The notes: a model not told the origin generated them from the letters alone. A DNA stretch of 9,228 nucleotides from Dehalococcoidales bacterium (GCA_016844285.1 JAENIS010000071.1:1-9228); one strand, 5' to 3'. Counted from the first letter of the stretch, positions 1 to 7,890 are shown. Numbers and translations are program-made.

Positions 1-436
1 GAGCGATGATTCTTTCCACCTTAGTAATGTCACGGGCATCAACAATGCCATCACCAGTAGCATCGCCGGGGAGTATGGTAGCAAAGCTCTTCTCAGCCCC
101 ATAGCTTGTGCCATCGCCAACTGCCTTAGCTCTGAAATAGTAGGTTGTGTTAACAGAAAGGCTGGAAATGTTGGCACTGAAAGCACCGGTGGCATTGACC
201 GACACCGAGGTAGTTTCATGACTGTAGTTCCCTGAGCCTGTCCCCAACTGGAAGGAGACGTTGGCTGATGAAGCCGTGCCCATGCTGGTCAGCGTGCCGT
301 TGAGCCGGGCCGAATTGCTGGTGATGCTGGTGGCATTGTCGGTGGTTACGAGGGGAGACGTAGTAAAGAATATCTTTACGGTTGCGTAATCAAAACTCGT
401 GATACCGAGGCTCACACCAGTGACATACACATTACC
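1..436 (-). pseudogene. Out-of-frame continuation of the propeller gene: last blade, Fn3-like domain, dockerin start
   Basis: Read from 436 leftwards on the minus strand, the frame is open to the window edge. It starts with GNVYVTG and, some residues later, DYATVK, which is exactly the second half of an SBBP blade. Then comes a domain of roughly 95 residues (about 355-74) rich in S, T and N, containing NSARLNGTLTSMG and ending TTYYFRAKAVGDGTSYG; this is an Fn3-like beta-sandwich pattern. Next is DATGDGIVDARD (64-29), a classic 12-residue calcium loop of a type I dockerin, followed by ITKVERIIA. The second dockerin repeat would lie beyond the edge. The frame has no start or ribosome site of its own and is offset from the upstream frame, so it is the severed 3' part of the same gene. 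Whether the break is biological or an assembly error cannot be told from the sequence. Confidence 0.85.
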
Positions 437-1704
437 CCCGTGTCCGACCCATTTCCTGGACCATTATATCGTGCGACACCCATGGTGCTACCATTACTGC
501 TATATTTGACCGTACCGTAGTCTCCGTAATCCGCACTGTTCCCTTGGCTGTTGCCAGTAACATAGACATTCCCTGAAGAGTCTACGCTTACAGCTCGAGG
601 TACGTCTTCGCCACTTACTGGACCATCATATCTGGCAACCCAACGCTGGTTTCCGTTGGTGTCGTAATTTATGGTGACATAGTCATTCGTCCCTATACCA
701 GCACCCCCATAACCAGTCACATACGCGTTGCCAGAAGCGTCCACTGCCATATCTTCAACGTGGCCTCCATCGTATCTGGCAACCCAGAGCCGATTCCCGC
801 TAGTATCATACTTTATTGTCGCATATTCGTAATGGTTGTTATAAACGTTGGCTGAGCTGGAGAAAGACACGTAAAGATTACCCGATGAATCAAGGCCAAT
901 TTCCCCACCAGAATCGTCTCCATGTGCTGGTCCATCATATATGGCTGCCCAGAGCTGGTTCCCATTGGCGTCATATTTCACTGTGGCGTGATCAAAGAAT
1001 GTCGTGCTACCACCATAGACTTTGCCACTCACGTGGACATTCCCCTGCCCATCCACAACTAATTTAGCAGCCTCATCACCTCCGTGTCCCGGCCCATCGT
1101 ACCGGACGACCCAGAGTTGGTTCCCGTTGGAGTCATACTTTATTGTTGCCCAATCACGACCAATGCCCATCAACTCACTCTGACCAGTCACGTAGACATT
1201 ACCCAACTTGTCCACCATAATTGCATGGGCAATATTAGAGCTATTTCCACCCCCTGCGCTGTATCTCGCTACCCACAGTTGATTGCCATTGGCATCGTAC
1301 TTGACAGTAGCGTAATCGGTGACGCCCATCGCACTTGCTGGTCTGCTGCTCCAACCAGTTACATAGACATTTCCTGAACCGTCGATGTCAATGGCTTGGG
1401 CATCATCACCCTGGTCACCTCCACCATCATACCGCGCTACCCAAACCTGGTTCCCGTCTATGTCGTACTTAATGGTCGCATAGTGGTAGTCGTTTTCTGA
1501 AGTGCCACCGCTCATACTCCTGCCCGTCACATAGACGGCGCCCCGGGCATCAACAGCAATGGCTCGAGCAGCATCGTTTCCACCTGACGGACCGTCATAG
1601 CGTGTAGCCCAAATCTGGACGAGTGACCCTTCTACTGTTAAACTTGAAATGGAAAAGAACGACGCCACCAGTAATAGTGCGGTTACGACCAATCTCCACT
1701 TCAT
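412..1704 (-). CDS. Secreted SBBP beta-propeller repeat protein, N-terminal part of a frame-disrupted gene
   Basis: This 430-residue frame encodes an exported repeat protein. Residues 5-22 are a hydrophobic stretch after MKWR, a typical Sec signal. Seven blades follow, each opening with a W-V/A-A-R-Y-D-G-like strand (W32, W88, W144, W198, W252, W307, W355), then AxxVDxxGNVYVTG, then YATxKYDxNGNQ. Spacing is 48-56 residues, as in SBBP (beta-propeller) repeats. An eighth blade begins at residue 408 but is cut short: after GPGNGSD the frame runs into an unrelated tail and stops. The missing half of that blade and further domains continue in another frame to the left, so the stop at 412 is probably not the natural C-terminus. 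The ATG is supported by a perfect AGGAGG six bases upstream. The gene follows glyA after 118 nt on the same strand. The function is unknown; such propellers are usually cell-surface or extracellular binding scaffolds. Confidence 0.85.
   Translation of the reverse strand: MKWRLVVTALLLVASFFSISSLTVEGSLVQIWATRYDGPSGGNDAARAIAVDARGAVYVTGRSMSGGTSENDYHYATIKYDIDGNQVWVARYDGGGDQGDDAQAIDIDGSGNVYVTGWSSRPASAMGVTDYATVKYDANGNQLWVARYSAGGGNSSNIAHAIMVDKLGNVYVTGQSELMGIGRDWATIKYDSNGNQLWVVRYDGPGHGGDEAAKLVVDGQGNVHVSGKVYGGSTTFFDHATVKYDANGNQLWAAIYDGPAHGDDSGGEIGLDSSGNLYVSFSSSANVYNNHYEYATIKYDTSGNRLWVARYDGGHVEDMAVDASGNAYVTGYGGAGIGTNDYVTINYDTNGNQRWVARYDGPVSGEDVPRAVSVDSSGNVYVTGNSQGNSADYGDYGTVKYSSNGSTMGVARYNGPGNGSDTGVMCMSLV
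436..1620 (-). repeat. Seven-plus imperfect tandem repeats of about 162 bp encoding propeller blades
   Basis: The coding DNA repeats with a period of about 162 bp (48-56 codons). Recurrent stretches encode GNVYVTG, YATxKYDxNGNQ and WVARYDGP. The sixth unit is the shortest at 48 codons and the eighth is truncated. Such long direct repeats can recombine in the cell or collapse during assembly, which bears on the frame break in the last unit. Confidence 0.8.
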
Positions 1705-1710
1705 CTTTCG

Positions 1711-1716
1711 CCTCCT
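1711..1716 (-). promoter_or_regulatory. Shine-Dalgarno site of the propeller gene
   Basis: AGGAGG lies six bases upstream of the ATG at 1704. It is a perfect anti-16S match at good spacing and settles the start codon. It is the strongest ribosome site in the window. Confidence 0.8.
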
Positions 1717-1822
1717 GACCTGCCAATCAATGGGGCTGGGCGGGATTTCTTTTTAGCTGCTCTGAGTGAGCAATGGCATCCAATACCGCGAAGGGGATAA
1801 AGGGGATAGGATTTAGTCAGTC

Positions 1823-3067
1823 TCAGGCATCAATCCCGGGCACAGGGAAGCGAGAGCAGAGCTGGCTAACCTCCTCGCGTGTCTGTTTCTCGATAGCGGC
1901 ATCACCAGTGTGGCTGATTACCTTGACGATGGCCGCAGCGATGTACCTCATTTCATCTTTACCGAAGCCACGGCTGGTGACGGCGGCGGTGCCCAGCCTG
2001 ATACCGCTGGTGAGCGCGGCGGGGCGTGGGTCGAAGGGAATACTATTGCGGTTAATGATAATACCGACCCTCCCCAGGGCTTCCTCGGCTTCCCGGCCAT
2101 TGACTCCGGTCGGGGTGATGTCGGCCAGAATCAGGTGATTATCGGTGCCACCGGTGACCAGGTTCAGTCCCAATCGCTTCAGCTCGCTGGCAAGGATGAG
2201 GGCGTTATCCAGTATCCCCTGCTGATATGCGACGAAGCCGGGCTGACTGGCTTCATGAAAGGCCACCGCTTTGGCGGCAATAACGTGCATCAGGGGTCCA
2301 CCCTGCATCTCTGGAAAGACCGCGGAATCAATGGCCTGGGCTAGCTCCTGGCGACAGAGGATAAATCCGCCACGCGGACCACGCAGTGTCTTGTGAGTGG
2401 TGGAAGTCACCACCTGAGCGTATGGGATAGGGGTAGGATGCAGCCCGACCGCCACCATCCCGGCGATGTGAGCGATATCAGCCATAAGTTTGGCGCCGAC
2501 CGAGTCGGCGATATTGCCGAAACGCTCGAAATCAATAATGCGGGGATAGGCACTGGCGCCAACAACAATCAGTTTAGGCTTGTGTTTCAAGGCGAGCTTC
2601 TCTACCTCGGCATAATCGATTCTGCCTGTTTCCCGGTTGACGCCGTAGGGCACGAAATTATATGATTTGCCGGAGAAGCTGACTCTATCGCCGTGAGTGA
2701 GGTGACCGCCATGGGTCAGGCTCATCCCCATCACGGTATCGCCATATTCGAGCAGGGCGAAGTAGGCGGCCATGTTGGCCTGAACTCCGCTGTGCGGCTG
2801 GACGTTGGCATGGTCGGCGTGGAATAGCACCTGTGCTCGCTCGATGGCCAGGCTTTCCACGATATCCATATTTTCACAACCACCGTAGAAGCGCCGTTTG
2901 GGATAGCCCTCGGCGTACTTGTTAGTCAGGAACGAGCCTTGAGCCTCAAGCACGGCTCGGCTGGCATAGTTCTCCGAGGCGATAAGGTTTACGGTCTCTT
3001 TTTGCCGTTTCCTCTCCAGGTCAAGGGCACGGCCAATTTCCGGGTCAGTCTGACTTAAATTACTCAT
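1823..3067 (-). CDS. glyA: Serine hydroxymethyltransferase
   Basis: A PLP enzyme that interconverts serine plus tetrahydrofolate with glycine plus 5,10-methylene-tetrahydrofolate in the cytoplasm, supplying one-carbon units. The 414-residue length is normal for bacterial SHMT. Landmarks include [10 protein letters not shown] (28-37), [15 protein letters not shown] (49-63), QPHSGVQAN (90-98), the PLP-ring contacts in MADIAHIAG (D197, H200) and the Schiff-base lysine K226 in [14 protein letters not shown]. The C-terminal [13 protein letters not shown] motif that contacts substrate is also intact. The ATG at 3067 gives the family-typical N-terminus, with a modest AAGGA ten bases upstream. It lies 143 nt after plsY on the same strand, behind its own candidate promoter, so it may be transcribed independently as well as by read-through. 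Nothing suggests loss of activity. Confidence 0.97.
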   Translation of the reverse strand: MSNLSQTDPEIGRALDLERKRQKETVNLIASENYASRAVLEAQGSFLTNKYAEGYPKRRFYGGCENMDIVESLAIERAQVLFHADHANVQPHSGVQANMAAYFALLEYGDTVMGMSLTHGGHLTHGDRVSFSGKSYNFVPYGVNRETGRIDYAEVEKLALKHKPKLIVVGASAYPRIIDFERFGNIADSVGAKLMADIAHIAGMVAVGLHPTPIPYAQVVTSTTHKTLRGPRGGFILCRQELAQAIDSAVFPEMQGGPLMHVIAAKAVAFHEASQPGFVAYQQGILDNALILASELKRLGLNLVTGGTDNHLILADITPTGVNGREAEEALGRVGIIINRNSIPFDPRPAALTSGIRLGTAAVTSRGFGKDEMRYIAAAIVKVISHTGDAAIEKQTREEVSQLCSRFPVPGIDA

Positions 3068-3091
3068 TATTTCTTATTCCTTAACTCCCAA

Positions 3092-3119
3092 AGTATACAT
3101 AATTTCTCCCAAAAAGCAA
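3092..3119 (-). promoter_or_regulatory. Candidate sigma-70 promoter for glyA
   Basis: On the minus strand, TTGCTT (3119-3114) is separated by 16 bp from TATACT (3097-3092). The predicted start, near 3085, would give a leader of about 18 nt holding the AAGGA ribosome site at 3082-3078. The -35 matches consensus only in TTG, so the call rests mainly on the -10 and the location. Confidence 0.45.
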
Positions 3120-3159
3120 GCTGGAAGCCTGGAGAGCGTTTTTAACCCCTCACTCTTTG

Positions 3160-3188
3160 TCCCTCTCCCCATTCGATGGGGGTAGGGG
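3160..3188. repeat. GC-rich imperfect hairpin, probably a dispersed intergenic repeat
   Basis: CCCCAT (3167-3172) and ATGGGG (3176-3181) form a perfect 6-bp stem with a 3-nt TCG loop. The stem extends outward through CCCT and AGGG with one mismatch and G-U pairs. Neither strand has a T-run after it, so it is a poor intrinsic terminator. C-rich/G-rich elements of this kind are common as dispersed intergenic repeats in Dehalococcoidia-like genomes, although no second copy is in this window. It sits between plsY and the glyA promoter. Confidence 0.4.
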
Positions 3189-3210
3189 GATAGGTTATGA
3201 AACAGTCCGC

Positions 3211-3933
3211 TCAGCTCTTCTCCTGCTTTTCCTCTTGCCCCAGGGCTTCCTTACCTGAGCAGGGGGTCTGGCTTATCCAGGCTCGTCTATCCCTTATATC
3301 CCGGTCGAAGAGGAGGCGATTAACCAGCAGCTCTCCCGGTGAGACTGAACCTGTTGCTGAGGTTCTTGTCGCCGTTAAGCGCCTGACGAGCGCCAGGAGT
3401 AGTATCGCCACCAATCCCAGGGTTAGCGGGAGCGATTTCTCAATACCAAATGGTACACTCAGAAACCAGCTAAATACCGGCAACATGGCCAGGGTAATGA
3501 GAGCACCCAAGGGTAGCTGCCGGAAGGGGAACCAGGCCAAAGTGAAGATGGTTGCGGCCAGTGTCAGCCAGGGAGTGAGGATAAGAAGCACACCCAGCGT
3601 CGTTAATATCCCACGGCCACCACTGAAGTGGAGAAAGATGGGCCAGTTATGACCGGTGATTGCGGCCAAGCCGATGACGACCTGCTGCGAAACTGGCAAC
3701 GGCATCAGATGTGCCACATAGACCGGGGCAATTCCCTTACCGATGTCAAAAATACTCACCGGGATAGACCACCACCGGGAGGTAAGACGCAGTATGTTGG
3801 AGGCGCCCACATTACCACTGCCATATTGCCGGATATCAATCCCTCGTGACCATCTGGCCACCAGGTAAGCCGTTGGCACCGAACCGAGAAGGTACGCCCC
3901 TGAGAGCAGTAAGATGAACTCAGTGGTCACCAT
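3211..3933 (-). CDS. plsY: Glycerol-3-phosphate acyltransferase PlsY
   Basis: Integral membrane enzyme that transfers an acyl group from acyl-phosphate (made by PlsX) to glycerol-3-phosphate, the first step of phosphatidate synthesis. I start it at the ATG at 3933, giving 240 residues. A longer open frame to 4092 adds 53 residues that overlap the PHP gene and lack PlsY character. GTG at 3930 is an alternative that spaces better (5 nt rather than 2) from GGGGAG. Family motifs are GSVPTAYL (17-24), YGSGNVGASN (37-46), DIGKG (63-67) and GHNWPIFLHFSGGRG (94-108). Several hydrophobic segments lie between about 5 and 185. Two oddities stand out: the usual GGKG of the third motif is GGRG (R107), and the protein carries a charged tail of about 50 residues with LLVNRLLFDRDIRDRRAWI (202-220). 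The start overlaps the PHP gene by 14 nt, implying translational coupling. Confidence 0.93.
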   Translation of the reverse strand: MVTTEFILLLSGAYLLGSVPTAYLVARWSRGIDIRQYGSGNVGASNILRLTSRWWSIPVSIFDIGKGIAPVYVAHLMPLPVSQQVVIGLAAITGHNWPIFLHFSGGRGILTTLGVLLILTPWLTLAATIFTLAWFPFRQLPLGALITLAMLPVFSWFLSVPFGIEKSLPLTLGLVAILLLALVRRLTATRTSATGSVSPGELLVNRLLFDRDIRDRRAWISQTPCSGKEALGQEEKQEKS

Positions 3934-4795
3934 CTCTCCCCGGTTGTGGTCTGGTGAGAAGCAGCCCGCACTTTTCGGCACGGGCGATAAGCTGCTCAGC
4001 AGCTTTGATGGGGACGGGAGCGCCGCCAATCGGCGTCTCGGTGTTAGCATCCAGACCATGGTAGTCACTGCCGCCGGTGGCAATGAGGCCATGTTTCTCG
4101 GCCAGGCTAACCAGCCTGTTTATTTCTGCAGTGGTATAGCTGCCATAGTAAGCTTCAATGCCGACCAGTCCTTTGGCCGTTAGCTCGCCGACCATTGTCT
4201 CCGGGTTGCTGATGGTCAGCGGGTGTGCCAGCACCGGCAAACCTCTGGCCCGCAAGATAAGCTCCACGGCCTCTACGGGGGACATCTTTGCCCGCTCCAC
4301 ATAGGCCAGTCCACCTTGGCCGATATACCGGGTGAAGGCCTCTTTAATCGAGGTGACATAACCCTTCTCCAGTAGAGCCATGGCCACGTGGGGACGACCG
4401 ATAGCATCGGTGCTGGCGATTTCTCTGACCCGTTCCCACTCAATCGGTAATCCCAGCTTCTTCAGCCGGGCAATCATCTGCTGTGCTCGCTCATGCCGGG
4501 AATGGCGCATCCTTACCAGGCTAGCCTCTAGCTCAGGGTGGGCATAATCGATAAAGTAACCGAGAATATGGGCTTCACCGGTCGGGACATCGGTGTTGAT
4601 TTCCACCCCCGGTATCATTCTTAGACCGGGGTAGGCTTCGGCGGCTTCCAGAGCCGGAGGAATGCCAGCTACCGTATCATGGTCGGTAAGGGCAATGACG
4701 GTGAGCCTGGCCTGGGCTGATTTGCGGACAACCTCGGCCGGGCTGAGCCGGCCATCGGAGGCAGTCGAATGGAGATGAAGGTCTACCCTGAACAC
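3920..4795 (-). CDS. PHP-domain phosphoesterase, YciV/RNase AM-like
   Basis: A 291-residue cytoplasmic metal-dependent phosphoesterase of the PHP superfamily (COG0613 type). The metal-site residues are complete: H7 and H9 in VDLHLHS, D14, D38/H39/D40 in LTDHDT, E65 in GVEIN, H76, H136 in GRPHVA, H191 in LAHP, and D244/H246 in GGSDYHG. The overall pattern matches E. coli YciV (RNase AM, a 5'-3' exoribonuclease) and the Chromobacterium 3',5'-nucleotide bisphosphatase. The substrate is therefore either pAp-like nucleotides or short RNA 5' ends; I cannot tell which. It starts with GTG at 4795, only 2 nt after the ymdB stop, with AGAGG (4810-4806) inside the end of ymdB. Its 3' end overlaps plsY by 14 nt. 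Its position directly after rny and ymdB favours a role in RNA turnover. Confidence 0.92.
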   Translation of the reverse strand: MFRVDLHLHSTASDGRLSPAEVVRKSAQARLTVIALTDHDTVAGIPPALEAAEAYPGLRMIPGVEINTDVPTGEAHILGYFIDYAHPELEASLVRMRHSRHERAQQMIARLKKLGLPIEWERVREIASTDAIGRPHVAMALLEKGYVTSIKEAFTRYIGQGGLAYVERAKMSPVEAVELILRARGLPVLAHPLTISNPETMVGELTAKGLVGIEAYYGSYTTAEINRLVSLAEKHGLIATGGSDYHGLDANTETPIGGAPVPIKAAEQLIARAEKCGLLLTRPQPGRDGDH

Positions 4796-4797
4796 GG

Positions 4798-5565
4798 CTA
4801 CTCGACCTCTCGATATATCCGCTCAATACCCAGGGCTCGGCCACTACTATTATCTATTCTCACCAGAATGGCATTAAGCATTGTTTTACCTTCGCCGACA
4901 GATAAATGATTCGGCATGGCGGTCAAAAAGCGTTGCAGTACCATCTCAGTGTCATCACCGATAATCGAGTTAATCGGGCCGGTCATGCCGATATCGGTAA
5001 CATAGGCCGTGCCTCGTGGTAGCACCTGAGCATCGATAGTGCCGACATGAGTATGGGTGCCCAGCACGGCACTCACCCGTCCGTCCAGGTAGCGTCCCAT
5101 GGCCATCTTTTCTGATGTTGCCTCAGCATGGAAATCAACAATGATAATCGGGGGCTTGTCTTTAAGCTCAGCCAGCAGTTGGTCCGCGGCTCGAAAAGGG
5201 CAATCGAAGCTGCCCATGAAGGTGCGACCAATTAAATTAACGACGATAGCCTTAGTGTTGACCAGATAGCCTCTTCCCGGTACTCCGGGAGGGTAATTCA
5301 ATGGGCGCACAATCGGCAGCTCGCCATCAAGGTAGGGGAAAATCTCCTTCTTCGCCCAGATATGGTTGCCTGAAGTCAGCACGTCAGCGCCGGCATCAAG
5401 CAAGTCCATAGCGGTGTCTGACGTTAGTCCCAAACCAGCGGCGGCATTCTCCGCATTGGCAACAACGAGGTCTATCTGGTATTCCTGGCGCAGGGCGGGT
5501 AAGAGCTTCTTCACCGCTTGCCGGCCTGGCTTCCCGATGATATCACCAATCGCTAATATTAACAT
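4798..5565 (-). CDS. ymdB: YmdB-family metallophosphoesterase (TIGR00282), 2',3'-cyclic-nucleotide phosphodiesterase
   Basis: A 255-residue calcineurin-like dinuclear metallophosphoesterase of the YmdB/DR1281 family. Bacillus YmdB hydrolyses 2',3'-cyclic nucleotides, which are products of RNA breakdown, and influences biofilm and motility decisions. The metal ligands expected for the family are present: D8 in GDIIGKPGR, E39 and N40 in NAEN, N67 and H68 in SGNHIW, H146 in DFHAEATSEK, and H171/H173 in GTHTHV. The length is normal and the fold looks complete. The ATG at 5565 is preceded by GAGGG (5573-5569) at a short 3-nt spacing. It lies 55 nt after rny, and the rny-ymdB pairing is widely conserved in bacteria, which supports a shared transcript and linked function. 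The in-vivo substrate in this organism is inferred. Confidence 0.95.
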   Translation of the reverse strand: MLILAIGDIIGKPGRQAVKKLLPALRQEYQIDLVVANAENAAAGLGLTSDTAMDLLDAGADVLTSGNHIWAKKEIFPYLDGELPIVRPLNYPPGVPGRGYLVNTKAIVVNLIGRTFMGSFDCPFRAADQLLAELKDKPPIIIVDFHAEATSEKMAMGRYLDGRVSAVLGTHTHVGTIDAQVLPRGTAYVTDIGMTGPINSIIGDDTEMVLQRFLTAMPNHLSVGEGKTMLNAILVRIDNSSGRALGIERIYREVE

Positions 5566-5620
5566 TTACCCTCAAGTCTGCTGACTAGCTTTACCCTCAT
5601 ACTCCAATTTTCAGCGACAG

Positions 5621-7174
5621 CTATTTAGCGTAGTCGGTGGCTCTCGTCTCCCTGATGACCGTGACCTTTATTTGCCCCGGGTACTCTAAGCCGTCCTCAA
5701 TCTTCTTCACGATATCCCGGGCCAGCCTCATCGCCCCCAGGTCATCGATTTCCTCCGGCCTGACCAGGATGCGGATTTCACGTCCGGCCTGAATGGCGAA
5801 GGATTTTTCCACACCCTTGAAACTGTTGGCGACCTCCTCAAGAGCTCTAAGCCTTTTCACGTAGTTCTCCATCGACTCCCGTCTGGCTCCCGGCCGGGCG
5901 CTGCTGAGAGCATCGGCAGCGGAGATAATGTAGCCCCAGATGCTGGTATTACCGGTCTCCATGTGGTGCTCGCCGATACCCTGTATTACCTCATGAGATT
6001 TGTCCCATTGCTTGACGAGGTCAACCCCGATGGCGGCATGGGTACCCTCTACCTCACGGTCGACCGACTTCCCAATATCATGAAGCAGACCGGACCTCTT
6101 GGCCAGAGCAACATTGATACCCAACTCGGAAGCAATCACGCCTGCCAGCAGGGCAACTTCGATACTGTGGGTTAAGACATTTTGTCCGTAGCTGGTGCGA
6201 TATTTAAGACGTCCCAGAAACTTGATTAGCTCCGGGCGTATTCCCTGCACCCCTACTTGGTAGGCGGCCTGTTCACCGGCAGTGAGGATAGCCGCCTCGA
6301 CTTCCTCCTTAGCCTTATTGACGACCTCTTCAATACGGGCCGGATGGATACGGCCGTCCAGGATAAGCTTACTGAGAGCGACACGGGCAACTTCCCGCCG
6401 TATCGGGTCAAAGCTGGAGAGGGTCACTGCCTCCGGGGTATCGTCGATGATGAGGTCAACACCGGTTGCCTGTTCCAGTGCCCTGATATTGCGACCCTCT
6501 CGTCCGATTAGCCGGCCTTTCATCTCGTCGTTGGGGATGGGCACAGTGATTACCGAGGTCTCGGATACTACCTCCGAAGCGCTGCGCTGAACCGCCAGAG
6601 CCAGGATTTCCTGGGCTTTCTTATCGGCTTCCTCTTTTAGCTTTTCTTCCCACTCACGAAGCAGCCTTTTGCTTTCCTCTCGTGTTTCAGCACTAACTGC
6701 ATCTAACAGTGCTTGCTTTGCCTCGGTACTGGACATACCCGCAATCAATTCTAGCTGCTTTAGTTGTCTTTCTTTGGCCCCCGTAATCTCAGCACGAAGG
6801 GTCTCAGCGTCCTTTTCCTTGTTTGCCAGCTGGTGTTCACGTCGCTCCACGCCTTCCAGCCTCCGGTCAACAGTCTCTGTTTTGGAGGTAAAGCGGCTCT
6901 CCTGCCGCTGTAACTCAAGGCGCCGTTCCCGATACTCGGCCTCTGCCGCTGCTTTCGTCTTCTCCGTCTCCCCTTTGGCTTCGCGTAGTACCTCTTTGGC
7001 CTCATCTCTGGCTTCGCTCAATATTCTCACTGCTTTCCTCTGAGCCGCTCGAAGCTGCCGATTAAGTGCCATGCGCCGGAAGAAATAAACAATCGCTCCG
7101 CCACAGGTAAAACCGATGACAAAAATAGCGATTAACAAGGCCACATAGAATGTTAAGAATTCCGGTAGTGGCAT
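5621..7174 (-). CDS. rny: Ribonuclease Y
   Basis: Membrane-anchored endoribonuclease that starts mRNA decay in bacteria lacking RNase E. The 517 residues are arranged as in the family. There is an N-terminal transmembrane helix (about 9-31), then a long charged coiled coil (about 35-195) rich in E, K, R, A and Q. A KH RNA-binding domain follows (about 210-270), with the GxxG loop in [12 protein letters not shown] (220-231). The catalytic HD domain has H336 in LTHSIEV and the metal pair H365/D366 in LLHDIGK. The C-terminal region ends in IKVTVIRET. The ATG at 7174 is backed by AAGGAG (7188-7183) at an 8-nt spacing and gives the expected membrane anchor. It follows recX after 41 nt and precedes ymdB by 55 nt. 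The length and domains are those of an active enzyme. Confidence 0.97.
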   Translation of the reverse strand: MPLPEFLTFYVALLIAIFVIGFTCGGAIVYFFRRMALNRQLRAAQRKAVRILSEARDEAKEVLREAKGETEKTKAAAEAEYRERRLELQRQESRFTSKTETVDRRLEGVERREHQLANKEKDAETLRAEITGAKERQLKQLELIAGMSSTEAKQALLDAVSAETREESKRLLREWEEKLKEEADKKAQEILALAVQRSASEVVSETSVITVPIPNDEMKGRLIGREGRNIRALEQATGVDLIIDDTPEAVTLSSFDPIRREVARVALSKLILDGRIHPARIEEVVNKAKEEVEAAILTAGEQAAYQVGVQGIRPELIKFLGRLKYRTSYGQNVLTHSIEVALLAGVIASELGINVALAKRSGLLHDIGKSVDREVEGTHAAIGVDLVKQWDKSHEVIQGIGEHHMETGNTSIWGYIISAADALSSARPGARRESMENYVKRLRALEEVANSFKGVEKSFAIQAGREIRILVRPEEIDDLGAMRLARDIVKKIEDGLEYPGQIKVTVIRETRATDYAK

Positions 7175-7182
7175 TTCTTCAT

Positions 7183-7188
7183 CTCCTT
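7183..7188 (-). promoter_or_regulatory. Shine-Dalgarno site of rny
   Basis: AAGGAG lies eight bases before the ATG at 7174, fixing the start that keeps the N-terminal membrane helix. The 41-nt recX-rny gap shows no promoter, so rny is probably read through from recX. Confidence 0.65.
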
Positions 7189-7215
7189 ATCCTCAGTGAC
7201 TACCTCTTGGCAAAA

Positions 7216-7884
7216 TCAGGCGATAAATACTTCATCTTGGCTGCCTTCGACCTTTAGGGCTACTCCCTCTTGCCACAATCGTCCGACAGTATGACTGATG
7301 ACTTCATAGCTAAAGCCGCGCCGCCTGAGATAGCTGCCCAAACGGCGACGGAAGCTCTCATAGTCAGTGCGGGGTAGATTAAGTGCTTTACTGAGGGCGG
7401 CACGATAGGCATTATCCTGGTCGTCGACAACGTTAACTACCTGTTCGATAATGTCGCTAGGGATGCCTTTCTGCCTTAATTCGAGCCCGGTTAGCCATTG
7501 GCTGCGCGGGCTAAAGGACTCCCGGTTCTCTGCCCAGAATTGGGCAAAGGCCACATCATCTACCAGCTTCTGCTCTCTTAGTCTGGTGATTACTGCACCG
7601 ATAGTGTCAACGTCGAAACCACGGCGGCGCAACCTATCCCTTAGCTCGGACTCACTGCGCGGTCGGTAGCCAAGGTAGTGAAGGGCAGCATTAAGGCCAC
7701 GGCGAATGTTATCCAACCGGAGCAATGCCTCAACCCGCTCGTCCGGGAGCACCTGCTCAAGGCTGAGTTCTTCTTTGGCGGCTACCTCGGCCTCCAGGCT
7801 AAACGCTAATTTGCCATCTAAGAAGATATTTACCCGCTTTCCTCCACCTCTTTTGTTACGGAGGGCGGTAATCTTTCTGACCAA
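7216..7884 (-). CDS. recX: Regulatory protein RecX
   Basis: Cytoplasmic modulator that binds RecA filaments and usually limits their extension and activity. The 222-residue helical protein shows RecX signatures: ALHYLGYRPRSESELRDRL (67-85) with RRRGF, then LVDDVAFAQFWAENR (107-121), RSQWLTGLELRQKGI (127-141) and a last LRRRGFSYEVI repeat (186-196). The N-terminal about 60 residues (TALRNKRGGGKR, then IFLDGKLAFSL) match the extension found in longer RecX proteins. It starts with TTG at 7884. No ATG is nearby, and GGGAGG sits six bases upstream. It lies 103 nt after recA behind a strong hairpin, the usual arrangement in which recX is expressed at a lower level than recA by partial read-through. 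Nothing looks broken. Confidence 0.94.
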   Translation of the reverse strand: MVRKITALRNKRGGGKRVNIFLDGKLAFSLEAEVAAKEELSLEQVLPDERVEALLRLDNIRRGLNAALHYLGYRPRSESELRDRLRRRGFDVDTIGAVITRLREQKLVDDVAFAQFWAENRESFSPRSQWLTGLELRQKGIPSDIIEQVVNVVDDQDNAYRAALSKALNLPRTDYESFRRRLGSYLRRRGFSYEVISHTVGRLWQEGVALKVEGSQDEVFIA

Positions 7885-7890
7885 CCTTAT

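Noticed and set aside
1751..1775. Hairpin TGCTC/GAGCA between glyA and the propeller gene as a terminator
   Set aside because: The stem is only 5 bp and on the transcribed strand is followed by an A-rich run, not a T-tract.
1773..2665. Plus-strand open frames of 90-144 codons opposite glyA
   Set aside because: They are antisense shadows of a fully conserved glyA, have no family features or ribosome sites, and arise from its codon bias.
3934..4092. Upstream extension of plsY to an ATG at 4092
   Set aside because: The extra 53 residues overlie the PHP gene, have no PlsY similarity and precede the recognised N-terminus beginning FILLLSGAYLLGSVP.
6760..7005. Minus-strand 81-codon frame inside rny
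   Set aside because: Very basic low-complexity translation in an alternative frame of the coiled-coil region; the rny frame explains the conservation.
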